DNA of 64,000 nucleotides from an uncultured Lachnospira sp. Its GTDB lineage: Bacteria > Bacillota > Clostridia > Lachnospirales > Lachnospiraceae. The position numbers were made by a program, and so were the translations under genes. Positions 1-8,282 of this stretch are shown here, one piece after another. Within the stretch, counting starts at the first letter, position 1, and each line of letters opens with the position of its first letter. The notes below the pieces were generated by a model that did no database searches, was not told the origin of the DNA, and saw nothing but the letters and a program-made list of their open reading frames with translations. Location of the stretch: contig CAJUKN010000004.1 of assembly GCA_910587485.1 (NCBI GenBank), forward strand, positions 1 through 64,000. Direction: 5' to 3'.

Positions 1-127
1 GTTGTCAGCAGCCCGTTTCACGGTCTGCGTGTAGTTCCTTGTAAACTGACCTAAATACTTGACTAAATATCACTTCTCTTACATATAGATAATATCAATC
101 AATACTCACACATTATATTTGTTTATT

Positions 128-150
128 AAAAAATATGAGAAATATTTTTT
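128..150. terminator. Weak AT-only hairpin downstream of the ABC permease
   Basis: A nine-pair stem of A and T only (AAAAAATAT with ATATTTTTT) lies 20 bases past the stop codon of the minus-strand permease gene. It could end that transcript, but an all-AT stem is weak evidence. Nothing else recognisable was seen in bases 1-170. Confidence 0.3.
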
Positions 151-170
151 ATTTATCTTCTTACATTACT

Positions 171-923
171 TTATGTCCAATCTTTCTTTCCGTATAAAAT
201 AGTTCCAATAGTAATACATATTATTGTCAATGCTCCCAAAATAAATAATTCCATCCCATGCAAGCTAAGACTATCTCCAGCAAAAATCCCCTGCATTAAA
301 TCAACAGCATAAGTCATTGGTAAAAGATTCGCGATTTTTTTCATTGTATCAGGAAATAACATATCTGGCATTGTCGCGCCAGATAGAAAAAGCATAATAA
401 AATAGAAAAAATAACAAAGCAAGTTCGTACTCTTTAAATCTCGTCCAATAGCTGTGAAAAGAAATCCCATAGAAAACATTGCTACTATAGAAAACAATAC
501 ACTTACACTAATAGCAAGAAACGTGCCTTTAATCTGTATATGATAGAGAATCTTTCCAACTATTATTAAAATTGAAATTCCTATCAGTGTCATAACAAGA
601 TTGACTAATATTTGTGCTGATATTATACTTTTCTTTCCAACTGGTGTAGCATCCAATCTTTTATAAATTTTTTTCTCTTTACAAACAGATAATGTCAAGG
701 GAAGCGACATTAATCCAGTAACCCCTATTATCATAACACTGTATGCTGGCACAGAAATATCCATTATTGTAATATCTGCTCCGCTATAAATTGGTGTATT
801 TCCATAGATGCCGCCAAATAAAAGAAGCATTAGTGTAGGAAACACAAGAGTAAAAAAAAAGCCAAAAAAATCGCGTATAAACAATCGCAATTCCATTTTA
901 CAAATAACCATAAATCGTTTCAT
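171..923 (-). CDS. ABC-2 type transporter permease
   Basis: Predicted 250-residue integral membrane subunit of an ABC-2 exporter. The N-terminus is a short basic amphipathic stretch followed by a hydrophobic segment at about residues 17-38, and at least four more membrane segments follow (about 60-80, 105-125, 140-165, 170-190), with a last one near 222-244. This is the usual six-helix ABC-2 layout. The ATG at 923 was chosen because GGAGGG precedes it by a normal distance and it overlaps the TGA of the upstream ATPase gene as ATGA, so the two are translationally coupled. With its ATPase and the divergent LytTR-DUF3021 pair it forms a four-gene locus. The exported substrate cannot be told from sequence; drug or peptide export is plausible inference. 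Confidence 0.88.
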   Translation of the reverse strand: MKRFMVICKMELRLFIRDFFGFFFTLVFPTLMLLLFGGIYGNTPIYSGADITIMDISVPAYSVMIIGVTGLMSLPLTLSVCKEKKIYKRLDATPVGKKSIISAQILVNLVMTLIGISILIIVGKILYHIQIKGTFLAISVSVLFSIVAMFSMGFLFTAIGRDLKSTNLLCYFFYFIMLFLSGATMPDMLFPDTMKKIANLLPMTYAVDLMQGIFAGDSLSLHGMELFILGALTIICITIGTILYGKKDWT

Positions 924-1693
924 AATATTCCCTCCATCGTAAGTCCTGTTGTTTTTGGTACAATCATTAAATAAAGTTTTTCTAATGAAAGATTTTCTTC
1001 CCACTTATCTTTAGAAACCCTATTTTTTACATACTCCCGAAATTCCTGCTGTGTTCCAAAGAATAGTTGTTTCCCTTTTTCCAAATAGAGGATTTTATCA
1101 GCAAGAGCTTCTACTTCGTCCAGATAATGAGAAACCATAATCATAGCTACACCATTTTTCCTTATATTCTCAAAGCTAATCCACATATTTTGTCTTACTT
1201 CTGGGTCGAGTCCTGTTGTCAATTCATCTAAAACTAAAAGCTTTGGACGTCCCATAAGAGAAAGTAAAATAGATAATCGTTGTTTTTCACCACCAGACAA
1301 TTTGTGAATTAAACATTTTCTTTTTTTATCAAGTCCCATTTGTGTCAGTAATAAATTCCAATCTGCTGGTCTTTCATAAAAACTTGCAAACAGTTTACAT
1401 TGTTCCTCTACTTTAATTTTTGAAGGGTATTCTACCTCTTGTAATTGAACACCCATTTCTTTATAAACTTCGCTACGATGCAGCCATGGGTCTTTTCTAA
1501 AAACTTGAATCAAACCGCTATCTGGTTTTCGTAAACCTTCTATGCACTCCACAGTAGATGTTTTTCCAGAACCGTTTTGCCCAATAACAGCCAAAATCTC
1601 GCCAGATTTTACAGAAAATGAAACATTTTGAACAGCATGTAAATTTTTATAGCTCAAATTTAAATTTTCTACTTCTACAATTACTTGTGACAT
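920..1693 (-). CDS. ABC transporter ATP-binding protein
   Basis: The 257-residue nucleotide-binding subunit of the exporter formed with the following permease. Walker A is GQNGSGKT at about residues 38-45, the Q-loop glutamine is near 85, the signature LSGGE is at 132-136, Walker B LLVLDE at 152-157, and the switch histidine is in MVSHY near 184. All catalytic elements are intact. The ATG at 1693 is preceded by AAGGAGGAA; the longer frame reaching 1756 has no ribosome-binding site. The stop codon overlaps the start of the permease gene (ATGA). The DUF3021/LytTR genes read away on the other strand from the shared 176-bp intergenic region, so the regulator probably controls this exporter. Confidence 0.93.
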   Translation of the reverse strand: MSQVIVEVENLNLSYKNLHAVQNVSFSVKSGEILAVIGQNGSGKTSTVECIEGLRKPDSGLIQVFRKDPWLHRSEVYKEMGVQLQEVEYPSKIKVEEQCKLFASFYERPADWNLLLTQMGLDKKRKCLIHKLSGGEKQRLSILLSLMGRPKLLVLDELTTGLDPEVRQNMWISFENIRKNGVAMIMVSHYLDEVEALADKILYLEKGKQLFFGTQQEFREYVKNRVSKDKWEENLSLEKLYLMIVPKTTGLTMEGIL

Positions 1694-1817
1694 AATGATT
1701 CCTCCTTGTTCCTTATATACTAGCGTTATTTTATAATCTACTTTGAAAATAAACAATAGAATTTATGGGAGTGGCATTCTGTGATGTGCAAGTGGTCGAA
1801 ATATATGTTTGAAATAC

Positions 1818-1847
1818 ACACATTCACTTGTTTTACTATGTTATAAT
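1818..1847 (+). promoter_or_regulatory. Putative promoter of the LytTR-DUF3021 pair
   Basis: A perfect -10 hexamer TATAAT lies at 1842-1847, 22 bases before the AAAGGAGG ribosome-binding site of the LytTR gene. The hexamer 17 bases upstream (CACATT) is a poor -35, as expected for a promoter that needs an activator. The intergenic region 1694-1869 also serves the divergent ABC operon. No convincing paired LytTR-box repeat was identified. Confidence 0.45.
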
Positions 1848-1869
1848 AACTGAGAAAGGAGGCAGTTCT

Positions 1870-2319
1870 ATGAAAGTTGAATGTAAAATTAGTACAGCCT
1901 ATAAAGAACCTTATGCTGTTCTTCATATAAACACAATGACACAGGCGATTGCTGAAATGATTTCTATGTTGGAAAAAGAAGAAATAAATTCTTTGACACT
2001 AATTGCAACAAAAGAAAGAAAAACTTATTTTATCAAGCCTGAAGACATATCGCTAGTGCGTACTGAAGGCAGGGAAATTGTCTGTTATGATAAACTTCAA
2101 AACAAATATGTGTTAGATAAACCTTTGTATGAATTGGAAAATATACTTGATATCCATTTTGTACGTATTTCAAAATCAACGATTGTCAATATAAACCAAA
2201 TTAATCATGTAAAAGCAAGTCTTAATGGAACAATGGAACTGGTAATGAAAAATGGAATTACAGATTACATTTCCAGAAGTTTTCGGAAAGTTTTTAAAGA
2301 AAGGTTGGGATTAAAATGA
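1870..2319 (+). CDS. LytTR-domain DNA-binding regulator
   Basis: A 149-residue protein whose C-terminal two thirds is a LytTR DNA-binding domain: the stretch with ISLVRTEGREIVCY, then VRISKSTIVNINQI and the closing ISRSFRKVFKERL are the family hallmarks. There is no receiver domain; the first 50 residues form a short alpha/beta region typical of stand-alone LytTR regulators. The ATG at 1870 follows AAAGGAGG. The downstream DUF3021 gene overlaps its stop codon, and this pair next to a divergent ABC exporter is a known Firmicute arrangement in which the membrane protein restrains the regulator. That the regulator controls the exporter is inference. Confidence 0.88.
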   Translation: MKVECKISTAYKEPYAVLHINTMTQAIAEMISMLEKEEINSLTLIATKERKTYFIKPEDISLVRTEGREIVCYDKLQNKYVLDKPLYELENILDIHFVRISKSTIVNINQINHVKASLNGTMELVMKNGITDYISRSFRKVFKERLGLK

Positions 2320-2780
2320 AATATACTGCAAAATTAGTGATTCAATATATTTTATATGGCATTTGTTTTGGTTGTACTTTCTTTGTAATTATGTGTTTAT
2401 TCTGTTTTATTGGTGGTGGACAAGATTTATTGACACTAATATTTAACGATTTTGCAAGACAGTCTATTGGTGCCATGATTATAGGAGTTGCCTGCGGTGG
2501 GACAGCTATTATCTATCAATTTAATCGTCCTTCTATATTTGTGAAAATAATAATACATTTTTGTGTTGGTATGGGTATCTTCTATCCTATTGCTATTTAT
2601 TTAAGCTGGATTCCTTTTTATCCAGATAGGATACTTTTTACAGTCTTACAATTTTTATTTTCATGTGGTATTTTTATGATAATTTGGTTCTGTTTTTATC
2701 TGTTCAATCGAAATGAAGCAAAAAAGATTAATAAAAGACTAAGAGAACTTGAACAAGATAATATAAACAACAGAAACTAA
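2316..2780 (+). CDS. DUF3021 family membrane protein
   Basis: A 154-residue protein with four predicted membrane helices (about residues 8-30, 47-64, 73-97 and 105-131) and a charged basic tail ending in a short coiled-coil-like stretch. Its size and topology fit DUF3021, a family found almost always beside LytTR regulators, which it is thought to hold inactive at the membrane. The ATG at 2316 overlaps the TGA of the LytTR gene, so synthesis is coupled. No enzyme motif is visible. Confidence 0.82.
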   Translation: MKYTAKLVIQYILYGICFGCTFFVIMCLFCFIGGGQDLLTLIFNDFARQSIGAMIIGVACGGTAIIYQFNRPSIFVKIIIHFCVGMGIFYPIAIYLSWIPFYPDRILFTVLQFLFSCGIFMIIWFCFYLFNRNEAKKINKRLRELEQDNINNRN

Positions 2781-2791
2781 AATGAATTTGC

Positions 2792-2906
2792 AATGGATTG
2801 TTATAAAATAATGCCATTTTATAAAAGTCGATAATATACAAACAAAAACGAATGTTATTTAACCTGCAATATTTTGTATAAAAATCTCATTTTATAACAA
2901 TCCATT
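2792..2906. repeat. Long inverted-repeat element, MITE-like
   Basis: Perfect 18-base inverted repeats, AATGGATTGTTATAAAAT at 2792-2809 and its complement at 2889-2906, enclose about 80 bases. Inward of the perfect arms the pairing continues imperfectly. It sits between the convergent DUF3021 and lipoprotein-like genes. No ORF is inside and no target-site duplication is evident. It could be a bidirectional terminator or a miniature transposable element remnant. Confidence 0.7.
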
Positions 2907-2967
2907 TAAAAATAATATATTAGATAACAATCTTTAAATAGTTCTATTTATTTTAAAAATAAGCAAC

Positions 2968-3387
2968 TCATTTTAAAACAAAATACTCTGTCAGATATTC
3001 CATAGTGGTATTTGGTACTTCAAATGTCATTTCACAACCAGCCATTTCTAGTGTAATATACGGTATTTCTTTATAACAACATATTTTACAAACAGAATAC
3101 AATTCTCTATTTGCTGCACGTTCTCCAAATTTAATTGTTTCTTTTTGTGAAAACTCAAAAGTACCCATTAATTCAGTCCCTTTAGGCAATGTTTTTAATT
3201 CCCAATGTTCTATATCCAATATTTCTATAAAATGTGATATTTCTTCCTCTTTAGTTAATTTTTGTATTATACTAGAAGTATTTGCAGGAATAATGATAAT
3301 TTCTTGTGCTTTAGAAAATTCTTCATTATATGGAGCTGTACCAATTTTGTCACTATGAACCTGACAACCACAAAGAAACATCATCAT
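2968..3387 (-). CDS. Truncated lipoprotein-like hypothetical protein
   Basis: A 139-residue ORF of unknown function. It starts with MMMFLCGC, which looks like the last part of a lipoprotein signal peptide: the cysteine at 8 follows only seven residues and no basic n-region or full hydrophobic core is present. Its start lies inside the 3' end of the XRE regulator gene, with a 35-base overlap in a different frame. A TAG stop lies just upstream in its own frame. The most likely reading is that the original 5' end was lost by deletion or frameshift when the two genes were joined. The rest is a small soluble domain with four further cysteines and no recognised motif. Whether it is made and exported is doubtful. 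Confidence 0.5.
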   Translation of the reverse strand: MMMFLCGCQVHSDKIGTAPYNEEFSKAQEIIIIPANTSSIIQKLTKEEEISHFIEILDIEHWELKTLPKGTELMGTFEFSQKETIKFGERAANRELYSVCKICCYKEIPYITLEMAGCEMTFEVPNTTMEYLTEYFVLK

Positions 3388-3577
3388 TACCTAACAGATA
3401 GTCCAACGATACTTGAAACAATTTACTCATTCGGACAATTTTCTCTGTTTCAGGATAACCATTATCACGTTCCCATTTACTAACTGCTTGTCTTGACACA
3501 TCTAACTGATACGCCAATTCCTCTTGAGATAAACCTGCTTCTTTTCTTAGCTTTTGTATTTTTTCTCCAAATGTCAT
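3353..3577 (-). CDS. XRE family helix-turn-helix regulator
   Basis: A 74-residue protein made almost entirely of an HTH_3/XRE (Cro/C1) domain: residues 1-66 contain LRKEAGLSQEELAYQLDVS, then the recognition helix RQAVSKWERDNGYPE and the closing MSKLFQVSLDYLLGND. Relatives usually continue with a C-terminal sensor or membrane domain after DYLLG; here the frame ends ten residues later, inside the start of the lipoprotein-like ORF. That supports truncation or fusion at this junction. DNA binding is likely; the target is unknown. Confidence 0.82.
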   Translation of the reverse strand: MTFGEKIQKLRKEAGLSQEELAYQLDVSRQAVSKWERDNGYPETEKIVRMSKLFQVSLDYLLGNDDVSLWLSGS

Positions 3578-3738
3578 ATTGACACCTTGTTTTGATGATA
3601 CTTTATTATTGTTTATGCTTCCATACCACCAAAATATCGTTTCTTTTACGCAACTTTAAGTTGCAACTATATGTTTCATATGATTTTTTGTAATTTTTCT
3701 ATTCTCTCTATATATTTAACAAAAAACAAATCATTTAT

Positions 3739-3902
3739 GTCAAAGCGGATATTCGCAATCCACTTCACTACTTGCTCATAACCTCATAGCTGCTATCGGA
3801 GTTTTTCAGTGAGAGCTTATACTTTCACTGAAACAAGCAAGTCCCTACTTACCACTTATACCTATGCGGCATTGAAGTGGGGACTTTCTTGATGAGGTTA
3901 AA
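3739..3902. repeat. Long copy of the 3'-UTR hairpin repeat (family A)
   Basis: This fills most of the 341-base gap between the XRE gene and mtaB. It has a left hairpin (AAGCGGAT 3743-3750 with ATCCACTT 3758-3765), the conserved link CTACTTGCTCATAACCTCAT, a middle hairpin (TTTCAGTGA 3804-3812 with TCACTGAAA 3825-3833) and a right hairpin (AAGTCCCTACTT 3839-3850 with AAGTGGGGACTT 3875-3886). It ends with GATGAGGTTA next to the mtaB stop. Related copies lie at 9142, 11664, 13942, 23993, 34969, 47610, 48796 and 49992. Confidence 0.85.
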
Positions 3903-3918
3903 ATAAAAACTATATTTT

Positions 3919-5253
3919 TTATATCTTTGCTTCCATAATGCCATTTTTCTCATCATAGGGTCCTAATACTACTTTTATAATATCATTTACTTTTAAAATA
4001 TTTTCACTCGTATTTAATATATGTATTTTTATATAATTATCCGTATAACCAACCGCATATTGTTTATTATCTATGCAAACAAATTCTTCTATCAATACTT
4101 TTTTTTCTTTGCCAACAAAACATTGACGATAATCATTTGACATCTTACTGCCCAAAGTAATTAATTCATTACTTCTTACGGTTTTTACTTTTTCATCAAT
4201 CTGACCTGTCATTTTATCTGCTATTGTACCTTTTCTTCTGGAAAATTTAAAAATATGCATCTCATAAAAGTTTACTTTTTTCAAAAAAGCCTTTGTTGTA
4301 GCAAAATTTTCATCTGTTTCATTTGGAAATCCAACAATAACATCTGTTGTAATGGCAGGATTACAATAATATTTTCTAAGTATACAACATTTTTCATAAT
4401 ACTCATCTGTTGTATATTTTCTATTCATATGCTTTAAAATGGTATCACACCCACTTTGTAAAGAAAGATGAAAGTGTGGACATACTTTAGAAATTTTACT
4501 GATAACGGATACAAATTCATCCGTAATAATACGTGGCTCTAAAGAACTTAAACGGATTCGTTTGAGTCCTTCGATATCACTTAATCGCACAATAACATCT
4601 AAAAGTGTACCTGTGTTATTTTCAACACCATATGAACTAAGATGGATTCCTGTCAAAACAATCTCTTTAACACCACTTTCTACAACCTTGCAGACCTCTT
4701 TATAAATATCATCTATAGAACGGCTCCTTATTCTTCCTCTTGTATAAGGAATAATACAGTACGAACAAAATTGATTACAGCCATCTTGTATTTTAATATA
4801 CGCTCTTGTATGCTGTGTTGTCTTTTCAATATGTAAATTTTCATAATCTTGAGGTTTGCTCATATCCACAACATTAACGTTATTTTCATGGTTTTTAAAA
4901 TATTCTTCCAACGCTTCAACAATATTAATTTTTTTGTTATTTCCTAATACAATATCTACCGCATTATCCTGCGCAGCCTTTTGAACATCTGCATTAACAT
5001 AACAGCCTGCGGCGACCACAATGGCATTTGGATTTTGCTTTTTTGCTTTATGCAGCATTTGACGGGATTTTCTGTCAGCTATATTTGTGACAGAACAAGT
5101 ATTAATAATATAGATGTCGGCTATACTATCACTATCAAAGGCAACCATTTCATATCCCGCATCCACTAATAATTGTTCCATTGACTCTGCTTCATAGGAA
5201 TTTACTTTACAACCTAAATTATGTATCGATACTTTTTTCACACAATACTCCAT
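3919..5253 (-). CDS. mtaB: tRNA (t6A37)-C2 methylthiotransferase MtaB
   Basis: A radical-SAM methylthiotransferase of 444 residues that converts t6A37 to ms2t6A in tRNAs reading ANN codons. The N-terminal UPF0004 domain holds the first Fe-S ligands C15 (GCKVNSYE), C53 (NTCSVT) and C84 (AGCY). The radical-SAM cluster motif CNQFCSYC supplies C159, C163 and C166. A TRAM-like RNA-binding region closes the protein, with EEFVCIDNKQYAVGYTDNYIKI. The GCKVN motif separates MtaB from MiaB and RimO. The gene is followed on its 3' side by a family A hairpin repeat, which may end its transcript. The ATG at 5253 is the only good start in frame. Confidence 0.93.
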   Translation of the reverse strand: MEYCVKKVSIHNLGCKVNSYEAESMEQLLVDAGYEMVAFDSDSIADIYIINTCSVTNIADRKSRQMLHKAKKQNPNAIVVAAGCYVNADVQKAAQDNAVDIVLGNNKKINIVEALEEYFKNHENNVNVVDMSKPQDYENLHIEKTTQHTRAYIKIQDGCNQFCSYCIIPYTRGRIRSRSIDDIYKEVCKVVESGVKEIVLTGIHLSSYGVENNTGTLLDVIVRLSDIEGLKRIRLSSLEPRIITDEFVSVISKISKVCPHFHLSLQSGCDTILKHMNRKYTTDEYYEKCCILRKYYCNPAITTDVIVGFPNETDENFATTKAFLKKVNFYEMHIFKFSRRKGTIADKMTGQIDEKVKTVRSNELITLGSKMSNDYRQCFVGKEKKVLIEEFVCIDNKQYAVGYTDNYIKIHILNTSENILKVNDIIKVVLGPYDEKNGIMEAKI

Positions 5254-5359
5254 TCTTTCAATAATATTTATTATTTATAATCAAATATTTTTTAAACTAT
5301 ATTTTATTGATAAATTATCCGTTTGTACTTTATTTACTAAAAATTTGATTGATAAATCA

Positions 5360-5388
5360 TTGACAATCAATACCAATATCATTATTAT
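5360..5388 (+). promoter_or_regulatory. Sigma-A promoter of the HPr-like gene
   Basis: A perfect -35 TTGACA (5360-5365), a 17-base spacer and a -10 TATTAT (5383-5388, five of six) lie 40 bases before the start of the HPr-like gene. An inverted repeat, TTGATTG at 5345 with CAATCAA near 5364, overlaps the -35 and could be an operator. Confidence 0.75.
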
Positions 5389-5429
5389 AAATATTAGACA
5401 AAATATTATTTATAAATTAGGAGGTTCTT

Positions 5430-5660
5430 ATGAAAACTGTTCAAATTTCATTAAATTCAATAGACAAGGTGAAATCTTTTGTAAATGACATTACAAAATT
5501 TGATGTCGATTTTGACCTTGTATCAGGACGATATGTGATTGATGCAAAATCAATTATGGGTATTTTCAGCCTTGATTTATCTCAACCAATTGATTTAAAC
5601 ATTCACGCAGACAATGATATTGATACGATTCTTTCTGTTCTTGCTCCTTATATCGTTTAA
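5430..5660 (+). CDS. HPr-like protein lacking the active histidine
   Basis: A 76-residue protein with the size and fold pattern of the PTS phosphocarrier HPr: strands at the start, then the helix-strand unit DAKSIMGIFSLDLSQPIDL that matches the regulatory-serine region of HPr, and a final strand and helix. The region where HPr carries GLHARPA with its phosphorylated histidine instead reads ISLNSIDKVKSFVNDITK, so phosphotransfer through histidine is not possible. AGGAGG precedes the ATG, and the gene has its own strong promoter and terminator. It is probably a regulatory or structural relative of HPr; its partner is unknown. The serine in the AKSIMG stretch aligns with the HPr kinase site and could still be modified. 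Confidence 0.75.
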   Translation: MKTVQISLNSIDKVKSFVNDITKFDVDFDLVSGRYVIDAKSIMGIFSLDLSQPIDLNIHADNDIDTILSVLAPYIV

Positions 5661-5740
5661 GTTTTATTTTAACATTTTTAAGGAGTGTCATAACATAACA
5701 AAGGGTATATTCTATAAACACCCTTCTGTTCATCAAATAT

Positions 5741-5797
5741 CCCACAGTAAACGGACATATATCATATTTATATGTGGTAAAACTGTGGGTATTTTAT
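5741..5797 (+). terminator. Rho-independent terminator after the HPr-like gene
   Basis: The stem CCCACAGT (5741-5748) with ACTGTGGG (5782-5789) is extended inward by ACATAT/ATATGT pairing and is followed by a T-rich tract. A smaller hairpin, AAGGGT 5701-5706 with ACCCTT 5720-5725, precedes it. Confidence 0.8.
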
Positions 5798-5878
5798 TTT
5801 TGTGGCATTCATTAATATGAAACTGCCATATGAAGAAAATTTATAACAACATATAATATTTTTCTATCTAAACAATTT

Positions 5879-7069
5879 TTATTGAATAACGATTCGTTCC
5901 ACTGTATCCATCGCTTTTTTATACAACTCTTCAATACAGTCATCTAACTGCTTTTCATCCTTTTTTATAACGTTAAGATTAGGTTTAGTAACAGGATGTT
6001 TGGCAACAAATATTGTACAACAATCCTCAAAAGGTTGAATTGATGTCTCATATGTACCAATCTTTTCTGATAAATCAATAATTTCTTGCTTATCAAAACC
6101 TATAACAGGTCGAAAAACAGGCATAGTGCATACTTCATTGGTACAATATAAACTCTGTATGGTCTGGCTTGCAACTTGTCCGATACTCTCGCCTGTGATA
6201 AGTCCCATGCATCCGCTTTGTTTTGCCAAATCCTCCGCTATTTTCATCATATATCTTCTCATAATAATAGTAAGTTCATCATGCGGACATTTCTCATAGA
6301 TAGCTAATTGTATATCGGTAAATTGAACTACATTTAATGTAATCGGTCCTGAATACCTTGAAACCAACCTTGCCAAATCAACTACTTTTTGTTTTGCGCG
6401 CTCACTTGTATAAGGCGGTGCATGAAAATAAGTTGCCTCTATTGAGACACCTCGTTTTGCTATCATATATCCTGCAACAGGACTGTCAATTCCTCCTGAA
6501 AGCAAAAGCATAGCCTTGCCTGCCGTTCCGATAGGCATCCCCTTTGCGCCTGGAATTTCTATGGAATAGATATTAATCATACTGCGCACTTCAATCTGTA
6601 TCAACACATCAGGCTTATGTACATCTACCTTTAACTTTGGATAGGCATCTAAAAGCCGCTCCCCTATATCCATATTGATTTCCATTGAATTTAACGGATA
6701 ATTTTTTCTAGCTCTGCGGGCATTGACCTTAAATGTTATTTCTTTCTCTTCATATATATCCTTATAAGCCGCTCCAAAATACTTGATAACCTCATTTGCC
6801 AAATCATCAAATCCCTTATCTTTAATTTGAACAACAGGACAGATGCCAACAATGCCAAAGACTCTTTGCAGTGCCTCTACTGCCTCGTCATAGTCAAAAT
6901 CAGATTTTGCAGTCGCATAAATACGTCCATTTTCTTTAGTAACTGCAAAATTTCCTTCCACATCTTTTAATGCAAAACGAATTTGTTTTACAAGTGCGTC
7001 CTCAAAAAGATATCGATTTTTCCCTTTTACACCAATCTCACCATATTTAATTAAAAATGCTTTGTACAT
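5879..7069 (-). CDS. thiI: tRNA 4-thiouridine synthase ThiI
   Basis: A 396-residue tRNA sulfurtransferase that adenylates U8 of tRNA and inserts sulfur from a cysteine-desulfurase persulfide; in some species it also serves thiamine synthesis. The N-terminal NFLD/THUMP region runs over about residues 1-165, with VNARRARKNYPLNSMEIN typical of THUMP. The PP-loop SGGIDSP is at 191-197. The conserved cysteine lies in NEVCTMPVFRP. The C-terminal rhodanese domain of the E. coli enzyme is absent, as in most Firmicutes, where a dedicated desulfurase feeds it. That desulfurase is the gene immediately upstream, 13 bases away, forming the known nifZ-thiI pair. Confidence 0.95.
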   Translation of the reverse strand: MYKAFLIKYGEIGVKGKNRYLFEDALVKQIRFALKDVEGNFAVTKENGRIYATAKSDFDYDEAVEALQRVFGIVGICPVVQIKDKGFDDLANEVIKYFGAAYKDIYEEKEITFKVNARRARKNYPLNSMEINMDIGERLLDAYPKLKVDVHKPDVLIQIEVRSMINIYSIEIPGAKGMPIGTAGKAMLLLSGGIDSPVAGYMIAKRGVSIEATYFHAPPYTSERAKQKVVDLARLVSRYSGPITLNVVQFTDIQLAIYEKCPHDELTIIMRRYMMKIAEDLAKQSGCMGLITGESIGQVASQTIQSLYCTNEVCTMPVFRPVIGFDKQEIIDLSEKIGTYETSIQPFEDCCTIFVAKHPVTKPNLNVIKKDEKQLDDCIEELYKKAMDTVERIVIQ

Positions 7070-7082
7070 TTCTTTCTCCTCA

Positions 7083-8273
7083 TCAATAGTTTTTATATTT
7101 TCTCAATACAGGTAACAATTCTTCTAATGCCTGAATCGTATAATCCAACTGCTCTTTTGTGGTATCAAAACAAAAACTAAAACGAAGTGTTGAATCCAGC
7201 AGTTCTTTGTCCACTCCAACTGCCATTAGTGTTGAGCTAACTCCGGGATTATTAGAAGAACAAGCAGAGCCAGAGGATACATAAATCTTTTTTTCTTCAA
7301 GCGCATGGAGCAATACTTCTGCCCTTATCCCCTTAAAACTGGCACTGACAATATGGGAAATGGCATGTTCTTTCTCATCATCTGCCTCACTATCACAGAC
7401 ACCATTAATATACACTTCATCAAACATCTTTAACTTTTCAATAAAATATGCCCTTAAATCATATAAATACTCTATCTTTTTATTAAAATCAGATGTATAG
7501 ATTAGCTCTGCTGCCTTGCCAAGTCCAGCAATTCCGGGGACATTTTCTGTTCCAGAACGCATCCTATTTTGCTGTCCTCCTCCAGTTATTATAGGATTTA
7601 TCTTTGTCTTTTCTTTGATATACAAAAACCCCACACCTTTTGGACCATGTAATTTATGCCCACTTACGGACATCAAATCAATATTATATTTCTTAGGCAC
7701 GATTTTCATTTTTCCATAGGCTTGAATAGCATCCACATGAAAAAGAATATTTTTATTAAATTTTTTTATCATATTTCCTATTTCTTCTATAGGCTCAATC
7801 GTCCCAATCTCATTATTGACCATCATAACTGAAACAAGAATGGTATCATCAGACAACATATTTTTAAAACTTTCCATATCAATTGTTCCATCTTTTAAAA
7901 CTGGAATATAATCTACCTGAAAACCTTGTTTTTCAAGATATCGAAAAGGTGCTTTCACAGATGAATGTTCAACACTCGACACAATCACTTGATTACCACT
8001 TCTCTTATTTGCCATAGCAGCACCTATAATTGCCATATTATTGGATTCTGTACCACCCGAAGTAAACACAATTTCCTTTTGGTGACATTTCAATGTTTTG
8101 GATATAATTTCTAAAGCTTGTTTGATATATTTTTCTGCTTCAACTCCTTTTGTATGCTTTGATGAAGGATTGCCATAATCTTCTAACATCGCCTTTGAAA
8201 CAATCTCAACAACTTCTTTTGCTGCTTTGGTCGTTGCAGCATTATCTAAATATGCTTCCACTCTAGTAACCAT
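7083..8273 (-). CDS. Cysteine desulfurase (NifS/IscS family, ThiI partner)
   Basis: A PLP-dependent class V aminotransferase-fold enzyme of 396 residues that removes sulfur from cysteine as an enzyme-bound persulfide. The start LDNAATT, histidine 103 (EHSS), the PLP lysine 207 in SGHKLHGPKG and the persulfide cysteine 338 in SSGSACSSN are all present. The compact SGSACSSN loop suits an enzyme of the NifZ/YrvO type that serves tRNA thiolation. Its position directly before thiI (13-base gap) and 9 bases after rsmE supports that. A second desulfurase at 28841-30028, beside iscU, probably serves Fe-S assembly, so the two paralogs appear to divide the work. Confidence 0.93.
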   Translation of the reverse strand: MVTRVEAYLDNAATTKAAKEVVEIVSKAMLEDYGNPSSKHTKGVEAEKYIKQALEIISKTLKCHQKEIVFTSGGTESNNMAIIGAAMANKRSGNQVIVSSVEHSSVKAPFRYLEKQGFQVDYIPVLKDGTIDMESFKNMLSDDTILVSVMMVNNEIGTIEPIEEIGNMIKKFNKNILFHVDAIQAYGKMKIVPKKYNIDLMSVSGHKLHGPKGVGFLYIKEKTKINPIITGGGQQNRMRSGTENVPGIAGLGKAAELIYTSDFNKKIEYLYDLRAYFIEKLKMFDEVYINGVCDSEADDEKEHAISHIVSASFKGIRAEVLLHALEEKKIYVSSGSACSSNNPGVSSTLMAVGVDKELLDSTLRFSFCFDTTKEQLDYTIQALEELLPVLRKYKNY

Positions 8274-8282
8274 ACCTTTCTC

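Noticed and set aside
1738..1926. 62-residue ORF antisense to the LytTR start
   Set aside because: It covers the divergent promoter region and lacks any protein-like features.
5614..5820. 68-residue ORF on the plus strand after the HPr-like gene
   Set aside because: It overlaps the HPr-like gene end and its terminator; no ribosome-binding site.
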